DNA from: an uncultured Prevotella sp.
Lineage (GTDB): Bacteria; Bacteroidota; Bacteroidia; Bacteroidales; Bacteroidaceae
DNA: 64,000 bases
Reading direction: 5' to 3'
Assembly (NCBI GenBank): GCA_900322035.1
Contig: ONYL01000001.1
Location: 124,001-188,000, forward strand
The position numbers were made by a program, and so were the translations under genes. Below are positions 45,617-53,431 of the stretch, one piece after another; the first letter of the stretch is position 1, and every line of letters begins with the position of its first letter. A model generated the notes under the pieces. That model had not been told where the DNA came from. It did not search any database and worked only from the letters and a program-made list of their open reading frames with translations.

Positions 45617-45889
45617 TTAGCCTAGAGTCTGCGGAGGAGTCTCTGGTGGCAGCTGCGTCTTCAAGCACGATACATCGTTATTGATCAAGCTACAATTATT
45701 TGCCTGATTGATGAGGCTACAGTTGTCCGAGGTGGAATTGTTGATGACATCGCATTCATTCCCGTTATTAATGACGTTGCATTTTGATCCGCCATTAACT
45801 ACGTCGGGACCAATTCCACCAAACAATTCGGACATACCCTCTTTTGTAATCAGGTCGATGTCAAAGCTGTCTAATAATTTTGGTTTCAT
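45617..45889 (-). CDS. RiPP precursor with GG leader and repeated C-x3-N core
   Basis: A 90-residue peptide. The leader (residues 1-25) ends in ITKEGMSELFGG, like the GG-type leaders of Bacteroidales natural-product precursors, so cleavage after G25 is likely. The core has five Cys (37, 46, 57, 66, 75) in repeats of 9, 11, 9 and 9 residues: CNVIN, CDVIN, CSLIN, CSLIN, then CLKTQ. Each is Cys-x-x-x-Asn (the last Cys-x-x-x-Gln). There is no aromatic residue after F23. The tail is PPETPPQTLG. The radical SAM/SPASM gene follows. I infer Cys-to-Asn thioether links, as in ranthipeptides, but the chemistry is not proven by the sequence. Confidence 0.85.
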   Translation of the reverse strand: MKPKLLDSFDIDLITKEGMSELFGGIGPDVVNGGSKCNVINNGNECDVINNSTSDNCSLINQANNCSLINNDVSCLKTQLPPETPPQTLG

Positions 45890-46206
45890 TGTTGACAGAA
45901 TCTGTTTAATAATATAGATTGTTTTTGCCCTGGAGTCTAACGTCTCTTGGAAGTTACGCCTTTTGGTAGTGAGGTCTACTTATTCTATAATATTTTTTAT
46001 ATTGATTGCTTAGGTATCATACTCCAGCAGGATTGATCATCTATCATCGTAGACTTATGATCCTGCTGTATGCAACATTTTTATATTCTATATATTCAGT
46101 TTTTACATCTTGAGAGCTGCCCTAAAGTTGTCTTATTACTTCCCCAAGTAGCAGAATTGTTAGATATAATAAAACCGTAAATGGAGGATTATTGGAACGA
46201 GATAGC
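45890..46206. other. AT-rich intergenic stretch before the precursor gene
   Basis: It must hold the precursor promoter, but I find no clear TAnnTTTG box. An imperfect hairpin (arms 46025-46033 and 46060-46068, CAGCAGGAT with ATCCTGCTG) may end the transcript of the DUF3244-like gene. Confidence 0.4.
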
Positions 46207-46581
46207 TTATTCAAAGAAAATATACCCTCGGTAGCTAACTCCGTCAAATATTAATTTTATCAAATACTCCCCACGAATATATTCTGGTAATTCCACTTCT
46301 GTTTCCTGACAGCAAACATCATAATTCAAAATGATGTTGCTTTCATCCAGGGTAGTCAGCAATAATGTAAACGGCTCGTCCGTAGGTATGAATTCCAAAT
46401 GATGCCCGCTTTGTAATATTGTCAATGGTGGTTGGGGTGATTTTTTGATTTCAGGCTGAAGGATATACGGATCATCGTAATATACCGTCAGATTAACCTT
46501 AGTGGCATTGGACGGCTCAGATGCCATCGTTCCAAAAACGCAGGCACAAGATAGTAATAAAATAACGAAAAATTTATTCAT
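46207..46581 (-). CDS. DUF3244-like secreted protein
   Basis: A 124-residue protein with a signal peptide (MNKFFVILLLSCACVFGTMA) and a mature part predicted to be a small beta sandwich (VNLTVYYDDPYILQPEI, then FTLLLTTLDESN and LPEYIRGEYLIKLIF, ending YRGYIFFE). The C-terminal 'G-x-Y-x-I-x-L' strand is typical of DUF3244 proteins, secreted Bacteroidetes proteins of unknown function. It is AT-rich like the precursor and maturase genes and precedes them on the same strand, but 317 bases and a possible terminator separate it from the precursor, so membership in the locus is uncertain. Confidence 0.65.
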   Translation of the reverse strand: MNKFFVILLLSCACVFGTMASEPSNATKVNLTVYYDDPYILQPEIKKSPQPPLTILQSGHHLEFIPTDEPFTLLLTTLDESNIILNYDVCCQETEVELPEYIRGEYLIKLIFDGVSYRGYIFFE

Positions 46582-46644
46582 ATTCCAGTTCTCTATTTTG
46601 ACGGTGTAAAATTATTAAAAATATCTTGAGTGCTTGAAAAAAAA

Positions 46645-46728
46645 GAGTACAATCTGTACACTCAAGTTGGGCCAACTTTATAATAGCACTGATTATCAGA
46701 ATGTTATCGATGAGTACAATTTGTACAC
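46645..46728. repeat. Two near-identical 17-bp palindromic repeats (GTACA-x-TGTAC)
   Basis: GAGTACAATCTGTACAC at 46645-46661 recurs at 46712-46728 with one change. Both contain GTACA-N3-TGTAC palindromes. Between them AAGTTGG-G-CCAACTT forms another inverted repeat. They lie 64-147 bases upstream of the DUF3244-like start and could be regulator sites. The remaining intergenic bases here show nothing I can name. Confidence 0.5.
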
Positions 46729-46850
46729 GGAACATCAAATTATGCAAAAGCAAACTGTTTCTTCATACGAATATTTAGAATCGATCTTTCAGGAAATCAC
46801 AAAATCTTGGAGATCTGCTCGGTTAGACGCATTAATGATCACTTGATTTT

Positions 46851-46916
46851 GCGCAAACGGCGGTTGCTGACAACCGTCAGCAACTTGGTTGGCGACCGTC
46901 AGCAACTTGGCAGGCG
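46851..46916. repeat. 22-bp tandem element, locus D (2-3 units)
   Basis: ACCGTCAGCAACTTGG occurs at 46873 and 46895, exactly 22 bases apart, with a diverged unit before (46851-46872, including its reverse complement GGTTGCTGAC). The period and ACCGT segment link it to locus C, but the sequence is the most divergent of the five. Confidence 0.6.
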
Positions 46917-47067
46917 TAAGCCAGACCTATTCCCATCCCGCTAAATCTCTATAATCAGCTTGCAAGACTTCTATCGTCTTATCTGATATTTGGTGTCAAT
47001 CAACAAAAATAAAGAGACAAGATAGCAGTTTATTAATCAATCGTTCTGTAAGAGTCAAATATTTTTC

Positions 47068-47076
47068 TTATATTTG
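47068..47076 (+). promoter_or_regulatory. -7 box of the helical-repeat protein gene
   Basis: TATATTTGC matches the consensus and lies 28 bases before the ATG at 47105. Confidence 0.65.
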
Positions 47077-47104
47077 CAGCATCAACCTAAAACTACAAAC
47101 ACCT

Positions 47105-48040
47105 ATGGAGGTAAGAGACATTTTCACCATGCGCAAGGAGGGCAAGACCGAAGAAGCCTACCAAGCCATTTGCGAAATATATGCCCATCACCACGGCCCG
47201 CACACCAACCTGTGTATGTTTTGGTGCTCAAGCGACATGTTCAAGAAACTGGCCAAAGAGAAGAACGTCAAGGAGATGCGACGGATGCTTGGCCAAATGG
47301 TCAAGATCTATCCCGACATTAAAGACGATAGGTGCGAAGCGGCAAGAGCCATCTCCAAAGCAGCCGTGGCTATGGACCGGGAGGTGAAGGACTTCAATCT
47401 GATCTACTTCCTGCCATGGTTCAACAAACTCACCGACGAAGACTGGAAGCCTTACATCGTCAACAATCACCAAGTGCCCTCGTTGGGTCAGCAGGAGGTC
47501 AACCATCTGATGAAAGACATTCAGACGCGCGACATCGACTACATCAACCAGATCACAGATCTTTTCAGGAAAGCTATGCAGATAGCGCCCAACTACAAAT
47601 TGAATCTGCGCCACTATGCCCAACTGCATATCATGCTGGGCAACTCTGCCAATGCCCTGCAAACCTACAAAAAACTGTTGAGTCGTTATAAAGACTCTTA
47701 CCTCTACGCTGAACTGGCCGAACTTGTTGCCGACGACACTCAGAAGATGGCTCTCTACTGCCAAGCCATACTCCACCAACCACGCGAAGAATTTACAACC
47801 AAATATCACTACAAACTCGGCGTGCTACTAAGAAAGCATAATCTTGCTTCACGTGCGGCCTACGAATTCAACCGCTGCGCCGATATCCGCAAGCGCCACG
47901 GTTTGCCGCTGACTCCTTTCATGCAACGCCTGCTTGGCCAGTTCAACGGTATCACGCCGGTAAGCGAGAGCGACCAGCTCGCCCTCTACCAACGGTCGGG
48001 AGCTGTCGTTGATGCCCTTATCAAGACCCAAGAAAAATAG
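47105..48040 (+). CDS. Helical-repeat (TPR-like) cytoplasmic protein
   Basis: A 311-residue protein without signal peptide or membrane segment. It starts EVRDIFTMRKEGKTEEAYQA with ICEIYAHHHGPHTNLCMFWC, and later has TPR-like pairs (LNLRHYAQLHIMLGNSANAL, FTTKYHYKLGVLLRKHNLAS). It is probably an all-alpha scaffold. I do not recognise a specific function. It is monocistronic with its own promoter and converges on pheS, sharing a terminator with it. Confidence 0.65.
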   Translation: MEVRDIFTMRKEGKTEEAYQAICEIYAHHHGPHTNLCMFWCSSDMFKKLAKEKNVKEMRRMLGQMVKIYPDIKDDRCEAARAISKAAVAMDREVKDFNLIYFLPWFNKLTDEDWKPYIVNNHQVPSLGQQEVNHLMKDIQTRDIDYINQITDLFRKAMQIAPNYKLNLRHYAQLHIMLGNSANALQTYKKLLSRYKDSYLYAELAELVADDTQKMALYCQAILHQPREEFTTKYHYKLGVLLRKHNLASRAAYEFNRCADIRKRHGLPLTPFMQRLLGQFNGITPVSESDQLALYQRSGAVVDALIKTQEK

Positions 48041-48054
48041 AAGAGGGAACAATA

Positions 48055-48104
48055 AAGGCAATAGCGACGGTCCATACCGAGAGGGGCTACGTCACTATTG
48101 CCTT
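48055..48104. terminator. Shared terminator between convergent genes
   Basis: AAGGCAATAG (48055-48064) pairs fully with CTATTGCCTT (48095-48104), with further pairing inside. It lies between the plus-strand helical-repeat gene and minus-strand pheS and can serve both. Confidence 0.65.
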
Positions 48105-48147
48105 ACTATATACCTATATATAATATATAAACTCTAACTTACCTATA

Positions 48148-49188
48148 TCAGAAAGCGCTTTGGAATTCCTCCAGAAAGCGGGTATCATTCTCTGAGAACA
48201 TGCGCAGGTCGCTGACTCTGTACTTCAGATTGGTGATGCGCTCCACACCCATGCCGAAGGCATAGCCCGTGTAGACAGAAGAGTCAATGCCACAAGCCTC
48301 CAGGTCGTGGGGATCCACCATGCCACAGCCGAGAATCTCTACCCATCCCGTGCCCTTGCAGAATGAGCAGCCCTTTCCTCCACAGATATTGCAAGAAATA
48401 TCCATCTCTGCACTGGGTTCGGTGAAGGGGAAGTAACTGGGACGCAGACGGATTTTCGTGTCAGGACCAAACATCTCACGGGCAAAGGTAAGCAGCACCT
48501 GCTTCAAGTCGGTGAAGCTGACCCCCTTGTCGACATAGAGACCTTCCACCTGGTGGAAAAAGCAGTGGGCCCGGGCCGAGATCGCTTCGTTGCGGTAGAC
48601 ACGCCCAGGACATATGATTCGGATAGGCGGCTGATGGTTCTCCATATAATGGGCCTCATCGCCCGAGGTGTGGCTGCGAAGCAACACATTCTTCGTCACG
48701 TCGTTAGGATCAGGCTGCTCAATGAAGAAAGTATCCTGCATATCACGGGCAGGATGATCAGCCGCAAAATTGAGCATAGTGAATACATGCTTGTCATCAT
48801 CGATTTCCGGACCATGATACAGCGTGAATCCCATGCGCTGGAAGATATTGATAATCTCATTCTTCACAATCGACAGCGGATGACGCGTACCCAAGTCGAT
48901 GGGATAAGGCGTACGTGTGAGGTCGAGTTCCTCTCCATCGGCTTCCTTGGTCTGAACCTGCTCGCGAAGCTGATTGATTTTCTCTTGCGCGTTCTTTTTC
49001 AGCTCATTAATCTTGATGCCGACGGCCTTTTTCTGGTCGGCAGCCACATTGCGGAAATCAGCCATGAGAGCATTGATTTCGCCTTTCTTGCTCAGATACT
49101 TCAAGCGGAGTTTATCCACGTCCTCGGCATTTTGGGCCTTGAGGCTGTCAACTTCCTTGAGTAAATCCTCTATCTTTTCTAACAGCAT
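48148..49188 (-). CDS. pheS: Phenylalanyl-tRNA synthetase alpha subunit
   Basis: A 346-residue catalytic subunit that charges tRNA-Phe with PheT. An N-terminal coiled coil (1-90) is followed by class II motifs: RHPLSIVKNEI, motif 2 RVYRNEAISARAHCFFHQVEG and motif 3 FGMGVERI. It also carries the Cys-rich insert CNICGGKGCSFCKGTGW found in many bacterial PheS. pheT is not adjacent. A minus-strand box TATCTTTGC (49210-49218) lies 21 bases upstream of the start. Confidence 0.97.
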   Translation of the reverse strand: MLLEKIEDLLKEVDSLKAQNAEDVDKLRLKYLSKKGEINALMADFRNVAADQKKAVGIKINELKKNAQEKINQLREQVQTKEADGEELDLTRTPYPIDLGTRHPLSIVKNEIINIFQRMGFTLYHGPEIDDDKHVFTMLNFAADHPARDMQDTFFIEQPDPNDVTKNVLLRSHTSGDEAHYMENHQPPIRIICPGRVYRNEAISARAHCFFHQVEGLYVDKGVSFTDLKQVLLTFAREMFGPDTKIRLRPSYFPFTEPSAEMDISCNICGGKGCSFCKGTGWVEILGCGMVDPHDLEACGIDSSVYTGYAFGMGVERITNLKYRVSDLRMFSENDTRFLEEFQSAF

Positions 49189-49209
49189 TTTTAATAACTA
49201 AAATTTTGT

Positions 49210-49218
49210 GCAAAGATA
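49210..49218 (-). promoter_or_regulatory. -7 box of pheS
   Basis: Read on the minus strand: TATCTTTGC, 21 bases before the ATG. Confidence 0.65.
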
Positions 49219-49323
49219 CGAATTTATCATGAGAAGCGGAAAGGGAATGAGAAAAATTCTGCCATGCCACTTTTACAATGATAAAAATAACAGCTTTGCT
49301 CATTATTTATCGAATAAAAATAG

Positions 49324-49332
49324 TAATTTTGC
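49324..49332 (+). promoter_or_regulatory. -7 box of the DUF4348-like lipoprotein gene
   Basis: TAATTTTGC ends six bases before the ATG at 49339, giving a leaderless or nearly leaderless transcript. Confidence 0.65.
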
Positions 49333-49338
49333 ACTGCA

Positions 49339-50193
49339 ATGAGAAAGTATGGATTATATCTGTTATTGATGCTGTTGCTGTTTGGCTCATGCGTCTTCAA
49401 TGCGGGGTGTTCGGACAAGAGGCCTTCGAGTGCTGATTCCACATCCGTTGCAGGTACGCCGCAGACCGACACGCTCTCGCCAGAAGACAGCATCATTGCC
49501 GAGCAGCCAATGCCAAAGGCTGCCGATGAGCTTTTTGATGATTTCTTCTTCAATTTTGCAGCCAACCGCAAATTGCAGCGCGATCGTATCAACTTCCCCC
49601 TCAAAGTGTTTCAAAACGGAAAGCTGGCACGCAACATTGAGAAAAATCAATGGCGCATGGACCATTTCTTCATGCGCCAGGATTATTATACACTGATCTT
49701 CGACAGTCAGAAACAAACAGAACTGGTGAAAGACACAAGTGTTAGTCACGTTGTCGTTGAAAAGATCTCTTTACGCAAAAAAATGGTGAAGCAGTATGTC
49801 TTTGACCGTATCAACGGGCAGTTCCGCATGACATCCATCAACATTCATGCGATTAGCAAAAACAACAACGCTTCATTCCTGAAATTCTATGAGCGTTTCG
49901 CCACCGACACGGCCTTCCAAATCAGAAGTATGGCCAACGAAGTAACCTTCACCTCCCCCAATCCCGACAATGATTTTGAGAACCAGACCGGTGTCATACT
50001 TCCTGAGCAATGGCCTTTCTTCAAACCAGCACTCATTCCAAGTGGAGAAATCTACAACATCATCTACGGTCAGACATACAAAGAGAGCAACTATAAGATA
50101 TTTATCATCAGAGGCATTGCCAATGGCCAGGAGATAGACTTCACTTTCCGCCGGCATGGCAAGCGCTGGAAACTTACCAAGTTCACCACCTGA
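49339..50193 (+). CDS. DUF4348-like lipoprotein
   Basis: A 284-residue protein with a lipoprotein-type N-terminus (MRKYGLYLLLMLLLFGSC), a low-complexity linker, then a domain with DDFFFNFAANRKLQRDRINF followed by PLKVFQNGK, MDHFFMRQDYYTLIFD and a C-terminal GKRWKLTKF. This resembles DUF4348, found in Bacteroidetes lipoproteins of unknown function. It precedes murB by 18 bases, and murB overlaps the next gene, so it may lead a three-gene unit. Confidence 0.72.
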   Translation: MRKYGLYLLLMLLLFGSCVFNAGCSDKRPSSADSTSVAGTPQTDTLSPEDSIIAEQPMPKAADELFDDFFFNFAANRKLQRDRINFPLKVFQNGKLARNIEKNQWRMDHFFMRQDYYTLIFDSQKQTELVKDTSVSHVVVEKISLRKKMVKQYVFDRINGQFRMTSINIHAISKNNNASFLKFYERFATDTAFQIRSMANEVTFTSPNPDNDFENQTGVILPEQWPFFKPALIPSGEIYNIIYGQTYKESNYKIFIIRGIANGQEIDFTFRRHGKRWKLTKFTT

Positions 50194-50211
50194 CAATAAC
50201 TTGATTCCATT

Positions 50212-51222
50212 ATGAAAGAGATGATGCATTATAACCTCCTCCATCACAATACATTCGGTATTGATTGCTTTTGCGACAAGTTCGTGGAATTCTCCACAGA
50301 GGAAGAGGCTGAAGAGATAGCCAGTCAGCTGAAACCATCCGATAAATACTTGATTTTGGGCGGTGGAAGCGACCTTTTGCTCACGGGCGATTATCATGGA
50401 ACTGTGGTCCACTCGGCCATAACAGACCTGACTTCCACCCCAACGGCGGGGGGAACGCTGGTGCGTGTCGGTTCAGGGATGACTTGGGACGACGTTGTCG
50501 CACGCGCCGTTGAATCAGGTTGGCATGGCGCAGAGAACTTGTCTATCATCCCCGGAGAGGTTGGAGCAAGTGCCGTACAGAACATTGGAGCCTACGGAGC
50601 AGAGGTGAAAGACCTCATCAACTCGGTTGAGGCCGTTGAGATCGGCACAGGGCGAAAGTGTTGCTTCAGCAACGCCGACTGCGATTACAGCTATCGGCAG
50701 AGCAAGTTCAAGCATGAATGGCGAAACCGCTACCTCATAACCTACGTCACATACCGCTTCTCCAATCGCTTTGAGCCACACCTCGAATACGGTAATATCC
50801 GTCAGGCCCTGACCGAGAAAGGCATCGAAGCACCCACACCCATGCAGCTGCGAGAGGTCATTATCGACATCCGCAACCGCAAACTACCCGACCCCAAAGT
50901 GTTAGGCAACGCTGGCAGCTTTTTCATGAATCCCATTGTAAGCCGAGAAGTGTTTGATCACCTCCACAGCCTTTATCCCGAAATGCCCCATTACACCATC
51001 GACGACAGCCATGAAAAGATACCTGCCGGATGGATGATTGAGCAATGTGGATGGAAAGGAAAGTCGCTGGGGCGTGCAGGTGTGCACGACAAACAAGCGC
51101 TGGTGCTCGTTAATCGCGGCGGAGCCAAAGGCTATGAGATTGTTGAACTCATGCACCAAATACAAGCCGACGTCAGAAAACGTTTTGGCATCGAAATTTA
51201 TCCAGAAGTCAACATCGTATGA
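50212..51222 (+). CDS. murB: UDP-N-acetylenolpyruvoylglucosamine reductase
   Basis: A 336-residue flavoenzyme that reduces UDP-GlcNAc-enolpyruvate to UDP-MurNAc in peptidoglycan synthesis. It has the FAD-binding LGGGSDLLL, SIIPGEVGASAVQNIGAYG, the catalytic Ser in NAGSFFMNP, and the C-terminal Glu in YPEVNIV. Length fits the type I family. It overlaps the next gene by four bases. Confidence 0.97.
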   Translation: MKEMMHYNLLHHNTFGIDCFCDKFVEFSTEEEAEEIASQLKPSDKYLILGGGSDLLLTGDYHGTVVHSAITDLTSTPTAGGTLVRVGSGMTWDDVVARAVESGWHGAENLSIIPGEVGASAVQNIGAYGAEVKDLINSVEAVEIGTGRKCCFSNADCDYSYRQSKFKHEWRNRYLITYVTYRFSNRFEPHLEYGNIRQALTEKGIEAPTPMQLREVIIDIRNRKLPDPKVLGNAGSFFMNPIVSREVFDHLHSLYPEMPHYTIDDSHEKIPAGWMIEQCGWKGKSLGRAGVHDKQALVLVNRGGAKGYEIVELMHQIQADVRKRFGIEIYPEVNIV

Positions 51223-51983
51223 AATTCACTTTCTTAGGCACGGGAACATCAAGCGGTGTACCCGTATTAGGTTGCCAATGCAAGGTTTGCCAAAGCAAAG
51301 ATCCTCACGACAACCGCCGACGAACATCAGGATTGCTCGAGACTCCCTCCACACGCATACTTATTGATTGCGGACCGGATCTTCGCGAGCAGCTGATGCC
51401 GGTGGAATTCAGACAGATAACAGGCGTTCTACTCACCCATCAGCACTACGACCACGTTGGCGGGCTGGATGATTTGCGACCATATTGCAAGTTTGGCGAC
51501 ATCGATATTTATGGCAATGAAACAACAGTAAGAAACGTAAAGCACAATTTTCCTTACTGTTTCGTAGAGCATCTCTATCCCGGAGTCCCCAAATTGCGAA
51601 TGCACGTGATAGAGCCTCATAAAGCTTTTTCAATAGGTGACATTCCGGTCATGCCCATTGAGGTGATGCATGCCAGCCTGCCCATCCTCGGCTACCGCTT
51701 CGGCAACTTTGCCTATATAACCGATATGAAAAGCATCAACGATTCCGAATTTCCATATTTAAGAGGCATTGATACGCTCGTCGTAAATGCACTTCGATGG
51801 GAGAAGCCCCATCAAAGTCACATTCTTGTCAGTGAAGCCATTGCTTTCAGCCAAAAGACTGGTGCTCGAACGACTTATCTCACTCATCTCACGCATGACA
51901 TTGGACTTCACCAAGAGGCTGAAAAACGACTGCCCGCGGGATTCCATTTCGCCTACGACGGCCTTCAGATCAACGTGAGGTAG
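51219..51983 (+). CDS. MBL-fold hydrolase, PhnP-like
   Basis: A 254-residue protein coupled to murB (ATGA overlap at 51219-51222). It starts FTFLGTGTSSGVPVLGC…, has two early Cys (CQCKVCQ), and the metal-binding THQHYDHVGGLDDLRPY, with later HASLPILGYRFGNFAYITDM. This matches PhnP-type phosphodiesterases, which cleave cyclic phosphodiesters. No phosphonate genes are near, so its natural substrate is probably different. Confidence 0.88.
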   Translation: MKFTFLGTGTSSGVPVLGCQCKVCQSKDPHDNRRRTSGLLETPSTRILIDCGPDLREQLMPVEFRQITGVLLTHQHYDHVGGLDDLRPYCKFGDIDIYGNETTVRNVKHNFPYCFVEHLYPGVPKLRMHVIEPHKAFSIGDIPVMPIEVMHASLPILGYRFGNFAYITDMKSINDSEFPYLRGIDTLVVNALRWEKPHQSHILVSEAIAFSQKTGARTTYLTHLTHDIGLHQEAEKRLPAGFHFAYDGLQINVR

Positions 51984-51999
51984 CCACAGTGTATCTTTG

Positions 52000-52617
52000 T
52001 CACTTTGAAAATAATCCGTAGAGTTCAGAGTCTATGCGGTCAGCAATGCGTCCGAAATCCTTAGGATTACTCTCAAAATCTACATGATCGCCATCCACTA
52101 TCATCACTTTTCCGGGATATGTGGAAATCCAATCTTCATAGCGGCGGTTGAGTCCTTTCAGATAATCCAGGCGCATGGTCTGCTCATAATCACGGCCGCG
52201 CTTTTGGATATGCTCCACAAGCTTGGGTATTCCTGTCCGGATATAAATAAGCAGGTCGGGCAGCTTCACCAAGGAAATCATCAGATTAAAGAGATCCACA
52301 TAGTTGTCGAAGTCACGGTCACTCATGAGCCCCATGTCATGAAGGTTCGGAGCAAAGATACAGGCATCTTCAAAGATTGTACGGTCCTGAATGATCGTGT
52401 CTTGGCTTTGGCTTATCTCCACAACATCCCGAAAGCGCTTGTTGAGAAAGTAAATCTGAAGATTGAACGACCAACGATTCATATCCTTATAATAATCTTC
52501 AAGATACGGGTTATTGTCGACAGGTTCAAAGTGGGGAATCCATCCGAAACGGGATGAGAGCATCTTGGTAAGCGTTGTCTTTCCGCTACCAATATTTCCT
52601 GCAATGGCTATATGCAT
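52000..52617 (-). CDS. Deoxynucleoside kinase (second of a tandem pair)
   Basis: A 205-residue dNK-family kinase that phosphorylates deoxynucleosides in salvage. It has the P-loop AIAGNIGSGKTT, the ERS/DRS-type VQDRTIFED equivalent IIQDRTIFED, and the lid arginines in HIQKRGRDYEQTM. Its start overlaps the end of the paralogue upstream by ten bases. The two share about the same layout, suggesting gene duplication with different base preference, as in the deoxyadenosine/deoxyguanosine kinase pair of lactobacilli. Confidence 0.88.
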   Translation of the reverse strand: MHIAIAGNIGSGKTTLTKMLSSRFGWIPHFEPVDNNPYLEDYYKDMNRWSFNLQIYFLNKRFRDVVEISQSQDTIIQDRTIFEDACIFAPNLHDMGLMSDRDFDNYVDLFNLMISLVKLPDLLIYIRTGIPKLVEHIQKRGRDYEQTMRLDYLKGLNRRYEDWISTYPGKVMIVDGDHVDFESNPKDFGRIADRIDSELYGLFSK

Positions 52618-53216
52618 AGTTCTTTGTTGATTTGTTGTGTCAGATCTAAGAAATCATTCTCATTATCACGCAAGTCCAGATGGTCTGTTTCTACAATGAG
52701 TTTACGGCCATCGTATTTGTTGTAGATGAAGTCGTCGTAGAGTAAATTAAGATTGCGCAAATACTCAATGGGCATTTTCTCCTCATAACTTCTCGAACGC
52801 TGTTGGATATGCTCAACCAAATGAGGAAGTGAAGCCCTCAGATACACCATGAGATCCGGTTTTCGAACGACACGCATCATACTCTGAAAAAGCTCCATAT
52901 AGGTATCGAAATCGCGCTCATCAATATTGCCCATTGCATGATTATTGGCTGCAAAGACATAGACGCCCTCAAAAATGGAACGGTCCTGCACAACAGGAAC
53001 CTCCGACTGATTAATGGCGAGCATGTCTTTGAAGCGCTGCCTCAGGAAGAACACTTCTACATTGAAGGCCCACCTGGGAATATCTCGATAATAATCGGCA
53101 AGATAAGGATTGTCCTCTACCGACTCAAACTTTGGTTGCCAGCCGTAGTAATCGGCCAGCCGCTGGGTAAGGGTGGTCTTTCCACTCCCTATGTTACCCG
53201 CTATGGCTATATGCAT
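52608..53216 (-). CDS. Deoxynucleoside kinase (first of a tandem pair)
   Basis: I start at ATG 53216 (MHIAIAGNIGSGKTT), the same start as the paralogue, not the longer frame from 53270, which crosses a promoter box at 53237-53244. The 202-residue protein has the P-loop, VVQDRSIFEG and the lid HIQQRSRSYEEKM. It overlaps the next gene by ten bases. Whether the two form a heterodimer is inference from known lactobacillus enzymes. Confidence 0.88.
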   Translation of the reverse strand: MHIAIAGNIGSGKTTLTQRLADYYGWQPKFESVEDNPYLADYYRDIPRWAFNVEVFFLRQRFKDMLAINQSEVPVVQDRSIFEGVYVFAANNHAMGNIDERDFDTYMELFQSMMRVVRKPDLMVYLRASLPHLVEHIQQRSRSYEEKMPIEYLRNLNLLYDDFIYNKYDGRKLIVETDHLDLRDNENDFLDLTQQINKELCI

Positions 53217-53236
53217 GAATGTTACTTTTGCTGGCA

Positions 53237-53244
53237 CAAAGATA
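53237..53244 (-). promoter_or_regulatory. -7 box of the deoxynucleoside kinase pair
   Basis: Read on the minus strand: TATCTTTG, 20 bases before the ATG at 53216. Confidence 0.6.
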
Positions 53245-53396
53245 ACAAAATAAATTCTGATAAAGATCACTTATGGTTCTTTTCTCATCAAAATTCCATA
53301 GCGCACATTACGGCTGCCCCTATCCAACTTGTATCATTTATATGTATTGACATATAAAAAAATACAGCTTTTTTTTGTTCTTCACTTGAATTACAC

Positions 53397-53405
53397 TAAC
53401 TTTGC
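53397..53405 (+). promoter_or_regulatory. -7 box of the pantothenate kinase gene
   Basis: TAACTTTGC lies 26 bases before the ATG at 53432. It overlaps the alternative upstream start, which is why I reject that start. Confidence 0.65.
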
Positions 53406-53431
53406 AGAAGATAAACCCTTCACGACCAAAG

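Noticed and set aside
46634-46846. Plus-strand frame of 70 codons with a TTG start upstream of the helical-repeat gene
   Set aside because: It overlaps both 17-bp palindromes, has no promoter box or recognisable domain, and its composition looks like intergenic DNA.
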